Of a stretch of 64,000 bases of DNA, positions 25,093-38,550 are shown piece after piece. Within the stretch, counting starts at the first letter, position 1. Each line of letters begins with the position of its first letter. The DNA is from Oreohelix idahoensis. Lineage: Eukaryota; Mollusca; Gastropoda; Stylommatophora; Oreohelicidae. The notes under the pieces were generated by a model. It worked only from the letters and a program-made list of their open reading frames with translations. It made no database searches and was not told the DNA's origin. The translations under genes and the position numbers were made by a program. Where the stretch lies: positions 7,501 to 71,500 of the forward strand of contig JAMPIV010012151.1 of assembly GCA_024509875.1 (NCBI GenBank), written 5' to 3'.

Positions 25093-26687
25093 TGTGGTGA
25101 ATTAGTTGTTATTATTGGTTACAATATTATATTAAGGGTATCTGGTGTGAGGTCAGCTATGCAAGTCCCTGAGGTTTATTAAATACAAATAAGTTTACAG
25201 GGTACTTGTCTGCTTCCACCACGACCTCACCCGATTATATATCTTCCCCTACTGAAGTGTATTGGTGTGTGTATGTTGTCTAGCAAGTGTCTAGGGTATA
25301 TGCAATGTGATGAAGTATATGAACAGGACAACAACTACACCTATTACTAATAAACAATGATTAAACAAGTCACTGGGTAAAGTTTTGAATGTAACTTATT
25401 TTTTTTACAATTTATTTTCCTGTATCTAGTTATTCTTCTGACACAGGAATAATCAACTCAACATGATAATGAAATTATTTACAACCAATTATTTTACAAC
25501 TGTCATTGAGTCGGTGTTATCCCACAATTATTTATATGTCTCAAACTGGGAAAATGTCAAGTATTTCTTGCTCCTAGAAAAGGGTACAAGTTTATTGAAC
25601 GTTTTTGTTCCTCACTGTCTGATACACCATCTTTTGTGAAAACTGAGAGAGTGGATTGTTTGTGATATCAATTTCCCAGACAAGTCTTATCTGAGGTCTC
25701 TGGAACCAGGCTGGTTGAAGTATGTATAAAACGCCAGCATCCACTGCCAAGACACGATTCTGCTTCTATAGGTCAATCACTGTGTAGGCACTCAGTAGTT
25801 AGGCCTCACTGCAGAACTTAGGGACAGGTGTTAGATCACCTGGGCTCACTTTCACTCGTAGATGAAACTCGCATCAAAGAAATCTACACACTAAACAGTT
25901 GAATATTGCGGTATATGGCATAATCCAAATCGCTGCTAGTGCAGAAATAGCAAACAAGTAAGTACTCCTTCCTTGTCTTAAAACAGCTTCTTTAGTGTAT
26001 AAATTTTAGTTAACAAGTGGCCCCGAATACCAACTACTAATTGGTTTTATACAACCGTTTGTCTATTATACTACAGCCAATCAGAGACTGTTTAGTGAAT
26101 AGCGTTCCTCTTCAAATAAAACTGGCTTCAAATATTCAAAAATAAGGACTCCTTCCCCTTTAACCCCACCTCCTATCTCTCCTACCTAAATATGTAAACA
26201 CGAACCGTGACACTCTTCGATACTCCGTCTCATCCCCTATTTTTATTACACAGTTTAAAAAAATCGGACGTTAACCTTAATTTTTCCTGTTATTTTCAAA
26301 CTACTTATGTAGAACGAACACTACGCTACGTCGCAATGTGTGGGTGTGTATCGTCTGCTAAGTCCAACCGTGCTTCAATTTTTAAATTGGTCGAGAAAAA
26401 CCGTGGGGTCTTGCAAGGTATAGGTAGTATGTGTTAATTCTTGTTGCAGTTTCGTTCTACAAGAAAATTTTTAGTCTCAGCCAACGCGCCACGCACAAGC
26501 GTATATATGTTAGACTGCGCTAACATCGTTTTGGCCATTACACGTGTGAATATACTTGTACCATTTGAGCGTGCGGCTGGAAATATGGGAGCAAGCCAGT
26601 CAGACACAAACGGGCTGGGTCTATATATATGCATATGGGAGTACAATTCTATGGAATTTAGCGTTTGTTCTCACAGATTTTACTACA
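25093..26687 (-). repeat. Central LTR of the array
   Basis: 1595 bp. It serves as 5' LTR of the left internal region and 3' LTR of the right one. It matches 30852-32433 over its whole length, less well in the right 650 bp. On the minus strand a purine-rich AGGAAAGGAGGTG precedes it at 26688-26700, as expected for a polypurine tract. Short ORFs inside it are not genes. Confidence 0.9.
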
Positions 26688-26756
26688 CACCTCCTTTCCT
26701 AAAACATGCATTCACTGCAAGTTATTATCTGTGAGACAATTAGCGTAAACAAAGTA

Positions 26757-29700
26757 CTATTCCCTAGGTTTTTCCTGATTTGCCTCACAAGGATGTCTAC
26801 TCAGGAAATCCGCTCCCACGTTTTCCGAACCGGGTATGTATTCGATGGAAAATGTATAAGGTTGGATCAATAAAGACCACCTTAATAAACGTGCATTTTC
26901 ATGCTTGGCCTGAGATAAGAACACTAAAGGCTGGTGATCTGTTTGCACCACAAATGACCTACCATAAAGATAAATTTGGAACTTTTTTATGGCCCAGATC
27001 AATGCTAAACACTCTTTTTCACTTGTTGAGTAATTTTTTTCCGCTTTGTTTAACTTGCGGCTAGCGTAAGCAACTGGGTTCAGTTCTCCATCCTGTGAGG
27101 TGGACCTCTTTAACAAAGTGGCCCCTAATCCTATGTTACTCGCATCCGTTCTCACCACAAATTCCTGACTTAGATCAGGCAATTTCAATATCGGCTTGCT
27201 AGTGAGTTTATCTTTTAACTCTTGGTATGCCAATTCACACTGCGCTGACCAAATGATTTTTCCCGGTTGACCTTTTCTAGTTAAGTCTGTCAGCGGTGCA
27301 CAAATAGAGTTAAAGTTCTTTATATATTTTTGATAAAATCCACATAAAGATACAAAAGACCTCACATCTTTTTTTGGTTTGTGGCCTCGGTGCGTTTTGT
27401 AATTTCTCCAGGTTCTTGGGGTCAGGGGTCATGTTTCCCTGATTCACTGTGTGTCCCAAGAATTCGAGTTCTTTGCACCCCACACTACATTTGGTTGGTC
27501 TAGCCGTCAAATTTGCTTCCCTGAGCCTATCAAATAGCATATTCAGAGAGTTTATGTGTTCTTCGAATGTCTCAGTAGCAATAAGAATGTCGTCCATGAA
27601 ATTGGTTATACATGGGTTATTCAGGGGATCCAATAACTTGCGCATCATTCTGGAAAACACACTCGGGGCGTTTTTCAAGCCAAATGGTAACATGTTGAAT
27701 TCATAATGGCCTTCCGAGGTGCTAAATGCCAGATAAGGTCGAACCTCAGGCTTCACTGGAATTTGGTAATAGCCTTTGCTCAGATCCACCTTAGAAAAAT
27801 ATTTTGCCTTATTCAGCCTGGCAAACAGCTGATTGGTATCCGGCAATGGATCCACCTGATTTTCTGTGACAGCATTCAGTTTTCTGTAATCTATACACAG
27901 ACGGTGTTCTCCAGAAGGTTTCCTTAGTAAAACCACACTGGAACTGTAAGGAGATTCAATGTGAGAAATGATTCCTTCCTTTAACAGATACTCAATTTCC
28001 TCCTTCAAATCTTTCTCCTTAGCGAAAGGAATGGAATAGGCCCTCATACAGATGGGTGTTGGGTCTATTACTTTCATGTCATACTCTAATAGATTGGTAT
28101 GCCCCGGCTTATCTGTTAGCACGTCTGTATATTCAACCAGAACCTTTTGAACCTGCTCCCTCTGGGCTTTAGTCAGGTGCTTACTGATCTTCACCTGTGC
28201 CTGTGTTTCCTCTGTTTTTAAGGGATACTCGTGAGAGGCGAGTGGTTCCTTTTTCATTCCTGTGGCTATCGACAAGGTCATGAGATGTGTCTCATCCTGG
28301 ATCTCTCTTTCCAGATATTTCTTTAGGAGATTCACATGATAAATTTTCTCCTTACTTTTTTTGTCGATTTTATAATTAGTTCTAGATATCCTTTCTAGAA
28401 CCGTGTATGGCCCTTGCCATCCAATTTGTAACTTGTTACTGCTGCCGGGTAGAAGAAGGAGCACCTTCTCTCCCACATTAAGCTCTCTATCCTTAGCTTT
28501 CTTTTTAAAGTAAGCAGCATGTTTCTTCCTGGCTTGTCTGAGATTGTCATTTGCCAGTTTTCATCCAGTTTTAAGACGAATGGTCAGTTCGTTCACATAG
28601 TTATAAGATGAGGTAACAGTTTCCTCTGCCTTCTCATCAGTCCATGTCCTTAACAATGCTTCCAATGGACCTTTTATTGGCCTCCCGATAACAGGGTTGC
28701 GGGTGCCATCCCGGTTGAATTATGTGGAACTTCCCGATACGCAAACAACGCAGCGGGCAAAAATTGGTCCCATGTATCAGGTTTCTCATGTGCCAGCTTT
28801 CTCAGGATAGAAATGAGAGTCCCATTGAACCTCTCCACCTGGCCGTTCCCTTGGGGATGGTACGGGCTACAATGAAAGTGCTTGGCCTGGAAGAGCCTGA
28901 AAACTTCTTCCGTTAGTTTCCCCTTGAACTGAGAGCCGTTATCAGTCAAGATTTGGTGCGGGAAACCTAACCTTGTGAATATGGTGAGTAATGCCTCTGC
29001 CACATGCTTTGAATCTATAGATGACAGGGCAACTGCCTCTCCCCACATCGAACAAGTGTCCACCAGAGTGAGAATATAACTGTTCCTCCTCTTGGTTCGA
29101 GTGAGAGGTCCCACAATATCCACTGCAACCCTCTCAAAAGGGGTTCCCACTATGGGCATCTCCCCTAGAGTTGCAGGAGCAGTCCAATGCTTTGGAGCTA
29201 CCCTTTGACACTCTGGACAGGATTTCACATATCTTTTTATATCTTCAGTTATCCCTGGCCAGAAGTAATGACAAGCTATACGCTGTCCTGTTGCACTGAT
29301 CCCCATATGACCACTGAAAGGAATCGCGTGCCCTAGTTCCAACACTTTATTCCTATATGAAGTAGGAAGAACCAGCTGGCCATGACCATTGGATCCAGTT
29401 CCGGCCTTCCTATACAACAGTTTATTCTTCATATAGTAGTCTCCTTTCGTAGGAGGTGTATGGCACTTAGGTAATTTCTTAAAGCACGGGTTGAGTGACC
29501 TATCTTCCGCCTGTGCCTTCCTCATCTCCTCTGGATGAGTATTTATGGGTTCATCCTCCTCCTTTCGTGACTGTGACCTGGTCTGCACTGTTGCCATGAT
29601 CACAGGTTTCCTGGGATTCCCCAAGAATACATAACGACACCCCAATATCAGAGGATAGATGGGTTCGTTTATCACGGCTGCCTTGATTACTCCTTCCACA

Positions 29701-30341
29701 TAGCGAGTTTTCACATGTATTCTAGCGATGGGAAGTGTCATGGTTGCTACGTCCTTGGTTGCCGCTTGGATCTCCACTGTTTCTGTGGTGTATTGATCAG
29801 CTTGCACCAGGTGAGAACTCACAACTGAATCAAAATCCAATCCCGTATCGTAAAGGCACCTAATGATGACACCATTACATACAACATCCTCACACACTGG
29901 GGGGTGGTAAGGTTCCTGCTGTCCAACAGGTTTAACCTTTTGTCCCTTTCTCCCCGTTTTCATTGCAGCAAAGTTAGGAGGTTTTCGAGTACACATTGTG
30001 GTGTCATGATTATTTTTCTTGCACCACTTACACCATTTATTTCCCTGAGGAAAATGTTTCTTATCATTCAATTGCGAGTTTCTATCTCGTTGGTCAAACT
30101 TGGCTTTATCATAATAGGCTTTACCCTTGTTAAATTTATCTCTGTGCTCAAATTTAGGTTGATTTTGGTTTTGTGGAGCTTTATTATGGTCTATAGGCTT
30201 CTTCTTTAAACTTGCTATCTCAGACTGGGCTGCCTGATATCTCTCAGCCACATTTAAGATCTCCCCCAGCCTCTCAGCACCCTGTTCCGTGAGAAATTTT
30301 CTCAGGTCTGGAGCCATGGACTCTCTTAACTGCTCAGTCAT
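26757..30341 (-). pseudogene. Pol of the second internal region, broken
   Basis: Same order as 20515-24570 and about 98 percent alike by eye. It is broken by a one-base insertion in a T run (27369-27375), a TGG to TGA change at 28560, a small deletion at 28686 and an early stop at 26757 where the sister has glutamate. RT (FMDD), RNase H, integrase core and DTG protease are all still readable. The protease-integrase frame 30341-28674 begins at the gag deletion. Confidence 0.9.
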
Positions 30342-30847
30342 AATTGAATGTCGTAGTCATCTTGATCATCCTTGCTCAGTTTGGCGAAGACCTCATAAGA
30401 GGTTCCCCTAAGCCCCTGAGATACCTTCATACTCCACCTCTCTTTCTCTAGCCCATACATAGTAGCTAACCTTTCAAATCTAGATAAAAATGACTCAATA
30501 TCATCATCTTTTTCTACAAATGGGTCCAACTGGAACCCCATGGCTGAGGTTGAGGCAACCTGGCCTGCAGCAGAGTCGGAGGTGGATGAGCTACTTCCAT
30601 TATCAGGAGCATGGCCTTGTAACTCCAACTCCCTTAGTCGTAGTTCATGTTCCCTTTGGAGTCTTTTATCTTCTCTCTCAGCCTCAAGTCTCCTTTCTTC
30701 TTTCTTGGCCTCAGCCTCAAGTTTCCTCTCCTCTAACTGCAGCCTCTTGATCTCAGCCTCCCTATCAGCCTCTAATTTCTTAAGCTCCCTAGCATCCTCT
30801 AACATAATTCTCTTCTCCTCAGCTAATCTCTTATCTTCCCTTTCCAA
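30338..30847 (-). pseudogene. Gag fragment of the second internal region
   Basis: Covers the coiled-coil leader from MEREDKRLAEEK and the first part of capsid in one frame, showing how leader and gag join. It has lost about 185 bp of capsid (sister bases about 24115-24300) and, at 30845, about 250 bp with the start codon, leader RNA and primer-binding site. It can neither start gag nor prime reverse transcription. Confidence 0.88.
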
Positions 30848-30851
30848 TTAA

Positions 30852-32433
30852 TGTGGTGAATTAGTTGTTATTATTGGTTTCAATATTATATTAATGGTAT
30901 CTGGTGTGAGGTCAGCTATGCAAGTCCCTGAGGTTTATAAAATACAAATAAGTTTACAGGGTACCTGTCTGCTTCCACCATGACCTCACCCAATTATATA
31001 TCTTCCCCTACTGAAGTGTATTGGTGTGTGTATGTTGTCTAGCAAGTGTCTAGGGTATATGCGATGTAATGAAGTGTATGAACAGGACAACAACTACACC
31101 TATTACTAATAAACAATGATTAAACAAGTCACTGGGTAAAGTTTTGAATGTAAATTATTATTTTTCAATTTATTTTCCTGTATCTAGTTATTCTTCTGAC
31201 ACAGGAATAATCAACTCAACATGATAATGAAATTATTTACAACCAATTATTTTACAACTGTCATTGGGTCGGTGTTATCCCACAATTACTTATATGTCTC
31301 AAGCTGGTAAAATGTCAAGTATTTCTTGCTCCTAGAAAAGGGTACAAGTTTATTGAACGTTTTTGTTCCTCACTGTCTGATACCCTAACTTTTGTGAAAT
31401 TGAGAGAGTGGATTGTTTGTGATATCAATTTCCCAGACAATTCTTATCTGAGGTCTCTGGAACCAGGCTGTTTGAAGTATGTATAAAACGCCAGTCTCCA
31501 CTGCCAAGACACGATTCTGCTTCTATAGGTAAATCACTGTGTAGACACTCAGTATTTAGGCCTCACTGCAGAACTTAAGGACAGGTGTTAGGTCACCTGG
31601 GCTCACTTTCACTCGTAGATGAAACTCGCAATCAAAGAAATCTACACACTAAGTTGTTGAATATAACAAATCCAGATAGCTGCTATGCAGAATTAGCAAC
31701 CAAGACAGTACTCTTGCCTTGTCTATAACAACAACTTTAGTGTATCAATTTTAGTTAACAAGTGGCCCCGAATACCAACTACTAATTGGTTTTATACAAC
31801 CGTTTAGTCTAATACACTACAGCCAATCAGAGACTGTTTAATGAATAGCGTTCCTTTTCAAATAAAACTGACCTCAAATATTCAAATTAAGGACTCCTTC
31901 CCCGTTTACCCCACCTACCTACGTTTACCCCACCTACCTACGGGCGAAACTGAGAAAGATTTTCAAGTCTATCTGTCTTCTGTCCAACTTCTTTATTTCT
32001 TAATAGTTTTAAATACTCATACATACTTATTAATTCTGCTGTTATCTATTACACAGTCAGTACATATTTATTCTTGTATGTCTTTCCAATTCCTAGTATC
32101 TTTTTATTTCCTACAATGCTTCAATTTTAAATTGGTAAACACGAACCGTGACATTCCTTATCGGACATTAACCTTAATTTTTCCTTTTATTTTAAACTAC
32201 CTTATGCATGCAGACCTAACGGCGCCACGTCACATTGCGTGTGTGTATATATATCGTCTGCTAAAACCAGCGTGTGAATATATGTCCAGAACGCGGGTCG
32301 AGAAAAAGGGGGTCTTTCGAACGCCCGTCATGGTATTAATGTTAAACCGCGGCAAATCGTTTAGGCCCTTACTTCGGTATGCAAATTGAACGTGCTGTGG
32401 AATTTAGCGTTAGTTCTCACAGATTTCACTACA
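30852..32433 (-). repeat. 5' LTR of the array
   Basis: 1582 bp, full length, followed by the TATCA duplication. It would carry the promoter for the array. The ORF at 31841-32389 is LTR sequence. Confidence 0.9.
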
Positions 32434-34700
32434 TATCACCTCATCCTGAAGGTGGACTCCACATACAATATGCATCAATATAAACAAGAACCAGGTCGGA
32501 CAAATATGTCAAATCAAGAAGGATAAAGAAACCCCAGGGGCTTTCATCAAATTGCGAAAAAAGGGAAGAAATCAAGTCCAGTAGAAAAGATAGTGTACAA
32601 TACAAATGTTGAATTATTCCCGCTAATTGGCATGGACAGTGAGAACAGCAGAGACGAAAACCAAGAAGTTATAGCCTAACGGTTCGTAAATTTTTTTTTT
32701 AAACAATGTATCCCGTTTAACCTTTGATGGGTTTTAATTAGGACATATCCAATACCACAATTCCCGCCGTAAGTACGTCGGTCGGTCGGTCACATCATGC
32801 ACACCGTCATTTGCGGCGATCTTTGTTTCTCTCCGGCAGTATCGGTACATTTGTGGTACTTATTTTTATTATGTGCTGTCAGTTATCGCACTTTTCTTTC
32901 TATCTTTCTTTCTCTCCTCGTTATTTTTCTGCTAAGTAGCAGATATTTGATTTTATCAAATCACCCTGTAGGTGATAAAATCACATTTGCTGGGCGCTAC
33001 TCAGATTTGTTGGTTATAGACGCGGCAGATTAACACGTACATCGGCCAGTGCTATCAGTTTAATCACCGATAAGACACGGAGTTTGCGTATTCATACGAC
33101 AGATAACGAGATTACTGTCTATGTGACACGTGGGGGCAGACAAGTGTGATATAATCGCTTCCGGTCACTTGGTTAAAAGTAATCATGGATGTATTACATT
33201 TTAGACAATGAGTCTACAAATGTGTTTGTGAGAGTGTATGCAAGGCATTAGATGTCCATATATGGTAATACGTGACCTTTGCAGGCACGCACCTTATTTC
33301 ACGTGGGACTATTTTGAAATATCACACCCTATCTGCATGATTTGAAATGATTGGATCTTTCTGATTAGATTCATAATAACAACGCTTGGGAAAATAGGAA
33401 TATAGCTTGACCATTTCGCAGTCTTATTTTACTGTGAAATTCACGCTCGCCAAGACAACATCAGACCACGCCAGAGTGAAGACTAGATTCATAATTCTTT
33501 TTTGTTAACCGGACCTTTTATTGGAGACCCAGATAAGACTTACAAAGCACAGGACATCTCTTTCAAATTTTAATAAGGAACCCGGGGACTAGGAAACTGA
33601 AGAAACACAGAGTCGGGGAATCTATGGTCAAAATTAAAGACATACCAGACGCGTGTAAGAGAACGATTCGTCTCTTTTATTCCTCTGAGCAAAAAACTTA
33701 TGTAGCCAAGATTGGAGTAAGTAGTACATTTTCATTCTGTTTTATTACTAACATGTGAACTAACATATATCTATATATATTACCATGTGAAGTTTAATAT
33801 GTGAAACTCGCTATTGGATGTCAGTCATTTGAGGCTGGCAACCTCAGCGTATAGAGTTGTAACCGTATGGCCTACTACGTCGCTACAACTATTAGAATTA
33901 TAGTAAAGTACTTAAGACTGACTAGTTATTAAAAATAAACACTAGTAAAAAATCAATGACATCATTAGTCATAGCAGACATGAACCCATGATGTCATGGC
34001 CATTCTTACTTAGTAACAATAATTTTAGATGAGAGGTTTCGGGGTTAGTTAGGTTAAAGATTATTTTAACAGTCAGCTAGGCCCCAAGACAATCATAAGA
34101 AGGTTTCCGGTCTCTACTCCAATTAGAAATAATTTCATCCAGCAAGACATAGCACCGGACTAGTATATAGACTGATGCATCATAGTAAAATTATAATAAT
34201 AATTCCACTGATTAACTCAGCGGCGGAGGCTTAACGAGCTAGAATAAACCATTGCTAAATTCCTAATACAAGGTATCGGCAGATTACAGAATTAACGTGC
34301 TCAGCAACAGCCAGCATTGTTTTCGCTTATCTGAATATCTTGCGAAGACTCCCATGTGATAGAAGCTTTACTACTCTTTTATCTACATTTCTGCCAAGAG
34401 TAATCTTGTGTAAAGATAGACTCCATTGAAGCCTATAATAGATACTCTTGAGTTTTGGTCACTGTTGGACCACTACTGCAAAGCAGGGGAGGCAATACCG
34501 TCACAACTGGAGACATGAAGGTGCGGAGATGCAGATTAAATCAACAGACAATCAAGATACTCTTCTGTCCAGTTTCATTCGGGGAAACGGATTTAACTCA
34601 TCATTTTCTTAAAAATAACCTTAAAATATAAGTTTTTTATTGTTTCTTCAAGACAAAATTTTAATTTAAAGCATTGCAGACTTATTATTATAGATCAAAA
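32434..34700. other. Unassigned sequence
   Basis: No gene, RNA or repeat that I can name. It starts with the right TATCA duplication. Short simple-sequence bits occur (GGTCGGTCGGTC near 32785, CTTTCTTTCTC near 32895). Confidence 0.45.
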
Positions 34701-34707
34701 TGATAAG

Positions 34708-34839
34708 ATGGCTGCAAAACGAGCTGCAGATGCTAAGAGGAAGAGACAATCGCGTCATTCACAACGAGCAAGCGAGACTATAGAAGAAGCAGAAATACGA
34801 CGACAACGTGAAGCATCATTAAAAACCTGTCAATTTTGA
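34708..34839 (+). pseudogene. Helitron-like N-terminal fragment
   Basis: A 43-codon frame starting MAAKRAADAKRKRQ, with SETIEEAEIRRQRE near the end. This arginine-rich pattern with a repeated S/R-x-ET-x-E-x4-RRQR motif is familiar from the N-terminal part of Helitron replication proteins and related elements. No Rep or helicase domain follows. Short and low-complexity, so the assignment is tentative. Confidence 0.35.
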
Positions 34840-34993
34840 CGGGTTATTGCTAGTGGTGTAATAAATTCAAGACAATAAAATCAGATTTCCGATATCCAAA
34901 TATAGTATCTTCATCTGCCCTCCACTCAGTCCAAATATAGTAAATCAAAACCACAATTGTGTGAATCCATTTGTGTGTGGACACCCCCCACCC

Positions 34994-35037
<44 letters not shown>

Positions 35038-36040
35038 ACCTTTTTTTTTCAAGAAACAAACAAACAATAAAAATAACAAACTAATAAAAACAAGTTCGTA
35101 AACAGATTCATACGCAGAATATAGTAGTTAAAAAAGTGTAACAGGATCAACAAAGTGTAAAAAAAGAACCAAAGAAATGCCATGCAACAGTGGGTAAATA
35201 GGCACAGAAAGACTATAAGTGAAAACAGGACTCATGCTGAATCATTGGTTAGTATCATAAAACAATTTTTTGGGTCACTCTGAAAACTATATCGGTAATT
35301 CACAAATAAGATAACGGTCTTTTATACCTGGACATGCGTCCTAAAATAACTGACGGGCCCCGTCAAAACGAGGCAAAATTTAAAAAAAATAAAAAGGTTG
35401 CGATCCAGTGGATCCAATATCACTGCAGTACCTATGAGAGTGCTCAACATATAAAGAACAGAGAAAGTACACTATCTGTCTGTCTGTCCGTCCGTCTGCC
35501 CGCCCGCCCGTCCGTCCGTCCGTCTGTCCGCTCGACCATCAAGACGTCTCTTCATCCATTCACCTACCTATTTACCTACCTGTTTCTTTGTCTCCCTGCA
35601 TTTCAGTCTGCTGTCTCTGATGAGCCCTGCATTTCAATCTGCTGTCTCTGATGAGCTAATTCTAATGCTGTGTTTGTGTGTGTGCGCGCGCGCATGTGTG
35701 AATTTAGGAAAATACAGTTTACCTCATTTTCCTTCTGTTACCGAGACAATGCAGGGTGCTGTTTGTTGCCAATACACGTTTTGTATTATCCTGGGTTCGA
35801 ATTTAAGCTTTTTAGCATTTTGGTAACTTTCTCACCTTGTCTAATGTCTTAGTGTGATCTATGAATCACACGTATAGATCTGTTGTTCATGTGTAGGGTT
35901 GTCTCGATTAGTAACTTAAAAGTTAGTATTATTATGATACATAACATTGAAAAAAAAAAAACCCCATTACTATCTTTATTAAATGCGTCCTTAATAAGAA
36001 AGTTAATGACGGCCTCGCTTAAATCTTATTGAGGTAGCCG
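34840..36040. other. Simple-repeat-rich region without genes
   Basis: Contains the poly-C run, a TGTC/CGTC microsatellite (35476-35535), a 31-bp tandem duplication (about 35596-35657) and a GT/GC alternating tract (35672-35700) that could adopt Z-DNA. No coding sequence is supported. Confidence 0.6.
34995..35037. repeat. 43-nt poly-C homopolymer
   Basis: Uninterrupted C run preceded by shorter C runs. The opposite strand is a G tract able to form quadruplexes. Its exact length is likely unreliable in any assembly. Confidence 0.9.
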
Positions 36041-36044
36041 TGGT

Positions 36045-36215
36045 ATGTAGCCCCACAACAGATACTGCTTCAGGGGAGTGAAGTGTTAGAGACGTCATAC
36101 TAGGTCCAGCTTTTTTAAAAATAAGATGGGGTGACCAGTTCCCTTCCTCACTGCCTTTTCTTTCCCTAATTCATGAGCAGAGTCAGGTACCCGTTTATAG
36201 ATGGGTAGACTGGAA
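36045..36215 (-). repeat. SINE copy, 3' part
   Basis: The reverse complement matches the body of the SINE at 56671-56910, including the AGTGTTAGAGAC end, the block around GGGTGACCAGTTCCCTTCCTC and the internal ATGGGTA. The tRNA head is missing. Confidence 0.7.
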
Positions 36216-36725
36216 TCTGATGTTAACTGTATCGTGAGAGGAAAGCGGTCTAATCAGACGCGTATATCTTACTTTTATACGTGCTAAATGTGCGGATTTT
36301 TTTCCCACAGTGCCTGCGTTTTCTTGTTGTATTGACCACATTGTTACATTCCGGTCTGTTCACCTTATACAGGCTCAGCAGAGTGACCTTCAGACAAAAA
36401 CTCGTGCGATTGCTTCTTTCCTATGTTTACCTGTTTCATCATGAAAAGGTGTGAATTTAGTACACAGTGACCTGGACATCACATGCATTAGCAAGCTTCA
36501 AATCTAAAACTCATACGTCCAACCTTACCAACTAGCTTGTCCATTCAGCGATTATTACCTTATTGATTTTGGTTACTAATCTGATACAAAATACCTCCTT
36601 ACTAGGGCATGTGTAATATTATAGTAGTAATTTCATCAATTAATTTGAATAATATTAGTTGTGGTAAAATCGTACAGGCATCACGGGTGCATAATCGGAA
36701 GATATATATATTTGGGCCGCTTTCC

Positions 36726-37026
36726 TTCTTCTTCTTCTTCGTTCGCCCTGAAAAGGACGGTGGTTGCGTTGTGTCTGTTTCCAACGTAGCTGTGATATCT
36801 GCACCTTTCGGTCGACACATCCGACTTCTGCACGGCATTTTTTAGGACCGGGTTTGCCTTCCCATTGCGATCCGTACTCGCTCAGCCAGCCTGCACTGTT
36901 GCAGACTGTTTCCAGGACCACCACGTGGAGGTGGAGCACGGTCTTGACCAGCTCTGGTTCGCTGGTCCTGACGCAGGCAGTCAAGCTATGAGTCGCTGAC
37001 TGCGGTCTCTATTGCTGCGTCTTGAG
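36726..37026 (+). repeat. Dispersed 300-bp repeat, copy 1
   Basis: Starts with a TTC run and matches 55611-55926 in the same orientation at roughly 80 percent. The ORFs through it are shared only because of this. I cannot place it in a named family. Confidence 0.7.
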
Positions 37027-37029
37027 GTC

Positions 37030-38550
37030 CCGGCCGCTTTCCATATACAGCTAGGACTGCATCTTAGGAAACATTGGGTGACAGTAGCGTTGAGTACAGT
37101 GCGGTGAGTGTAGAGGAACAGGCACAGTGGATAAAAAGAAATGAAGATGACTTTGCAATTCTGGGAATAAGTGTTGGGTCTGTCACACGCAGCACACGCT
37201 GTTCAACATGTAAGTGCTGCGCTGTGGACGAGGCGCTATAATGATACACTAGTTGCTCTTGGATTGATCATACATAAAAGTAAAGGGCGACGCAATTCTC
37301 ATCCGAGGGCACTACAATTAATCAACACGTGCAGTAAGAGAGATGTTTACCGGAACATATTCTTATCTCTACACGCTAAAGTAGAGCAACATGTGTAGTT
37401 ATTAGTAGGTGTCAGACTATGGAAGCTGTGGAAACTGGTTTATGCAGATTTACCTCGCCGCAGACATTTGAGTAGATAGCTCGCTGACAGGTAATGTCGG
37501 TAAGCCATGAACAGTATCAGAGGGGAAGGTTGGGATAGTGCGGAATTGGTGACCAGATCACGTGTTCTACTTAGCGCTTTAGCAGTAGAGGCGCTGGAAC
37601 GTGCGGAAGTGCGTTTCGACATCTTGCTGACGAATTCCAGGAACAATATGTAGTCATTGGAGGTCACTACTACCAAAGCGATCACTTTGTGCACACCCCT
37701 GACGTAGCACACCTGTTCGTTCTCAGTGTAGCTAATAAGTGATTCGAGATTAGAGCATTTCAAGCGATTTGGTGTGTTAGCTAGCGTTAGATAATCGTCT
37801 GGCCGTAGAAAAGGTAAATATTTGAGTGAGGGAGGTCGCGCACGATTATGATGATAAGCGACTAACAGATTACACCAAGCACGAAACAGTATATCAAGTG
37901 AGATTTAGTAGGTCGAGCTGTAGCAAAGGACACACAACACTGCTAGTTTGTATAGAATGTTGGATGTTATAGTTGTGTATCTTATTGAGCGTAGATGTGT
38001 TGTTGATGCAGTTTGATTGCGTTGCGCATCAGAATGCGTTCGGCGAGGAGCGAGAGTGCTTACTGGGGATTACAGATTTTCTATCGAATTTCGTGCAGTG
38101 TATTATAGTATTTATTCGGATGATATTCAAGTAAATCGAGAGTCGTCATAGTCCAGCCTGTTCAGAGTGCTATACAGGTCACATCATGCTCCATCCACTG
38201 ATCATACATTCTGTTGTGAACATGTCCGCGACTGTAACAAGTGTCAATACAACAAAATAACGCAGGGCACGAGTGCGACATATCGATATCAAGACACTAC
38301 AGATACACTTGTGCAGACGACGATGAAAGACTGCTCTACAAGTACCTCAGACAGGTCAGTAGGGTTGGTGTCGTGCAGGGGCACTAGACTTTGATGTGAG
38401 GGGGGGGGTCAGGCAGGGGGGGGGGGTATAGAGTACATCAACACACTTTTTTTTAAATCCCTGTAAACAAATGTCACTACTTACCACAAGCATCACTCCA
38501 AGTCTACACATCATTTGCTCTGATAGAGCCTAACTGGCTAAGAGTATACA
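37030..38550. other. Unassigned sequence with G runs at its right end
   Basis: Base composition is normal, with no gene recognised. Two G runs (about 38399-38409 and 38417-38427) lie just before the C-poor tract starts. Confidence 0.45.

Larger units (their letters stand above)
19580..32433 (-). mobile_element. Tandem Gmr1-like gypsy array LTR-int-LTR-int-LTR
   Basis: Two internal regions share a central LTR. The LTRs are 19580-20520 (shortened), 25093-26687 and 30852-32433, and all begin TGTGGTGAATTAG on the plus strand. The two complete ones end CTACA. The outermost bases are flanked by the same TATCA. Transcription would run on the minus strand from the right LTR. The first internal part is nearly intact; the second has large deletions. 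Confidence 0.92.

Noticed and set aside
35470..35700. ORFs across the TGTC/CGTC and GT/GC repeats
   Set aside because: Simple-sequence translation only.
37440..37763. 107-residue minus-strand ORF as a host gene
   Set aside because: No recognisable domain, no splice or codon pattern, and similar-length ORFs occur by chance in this region.
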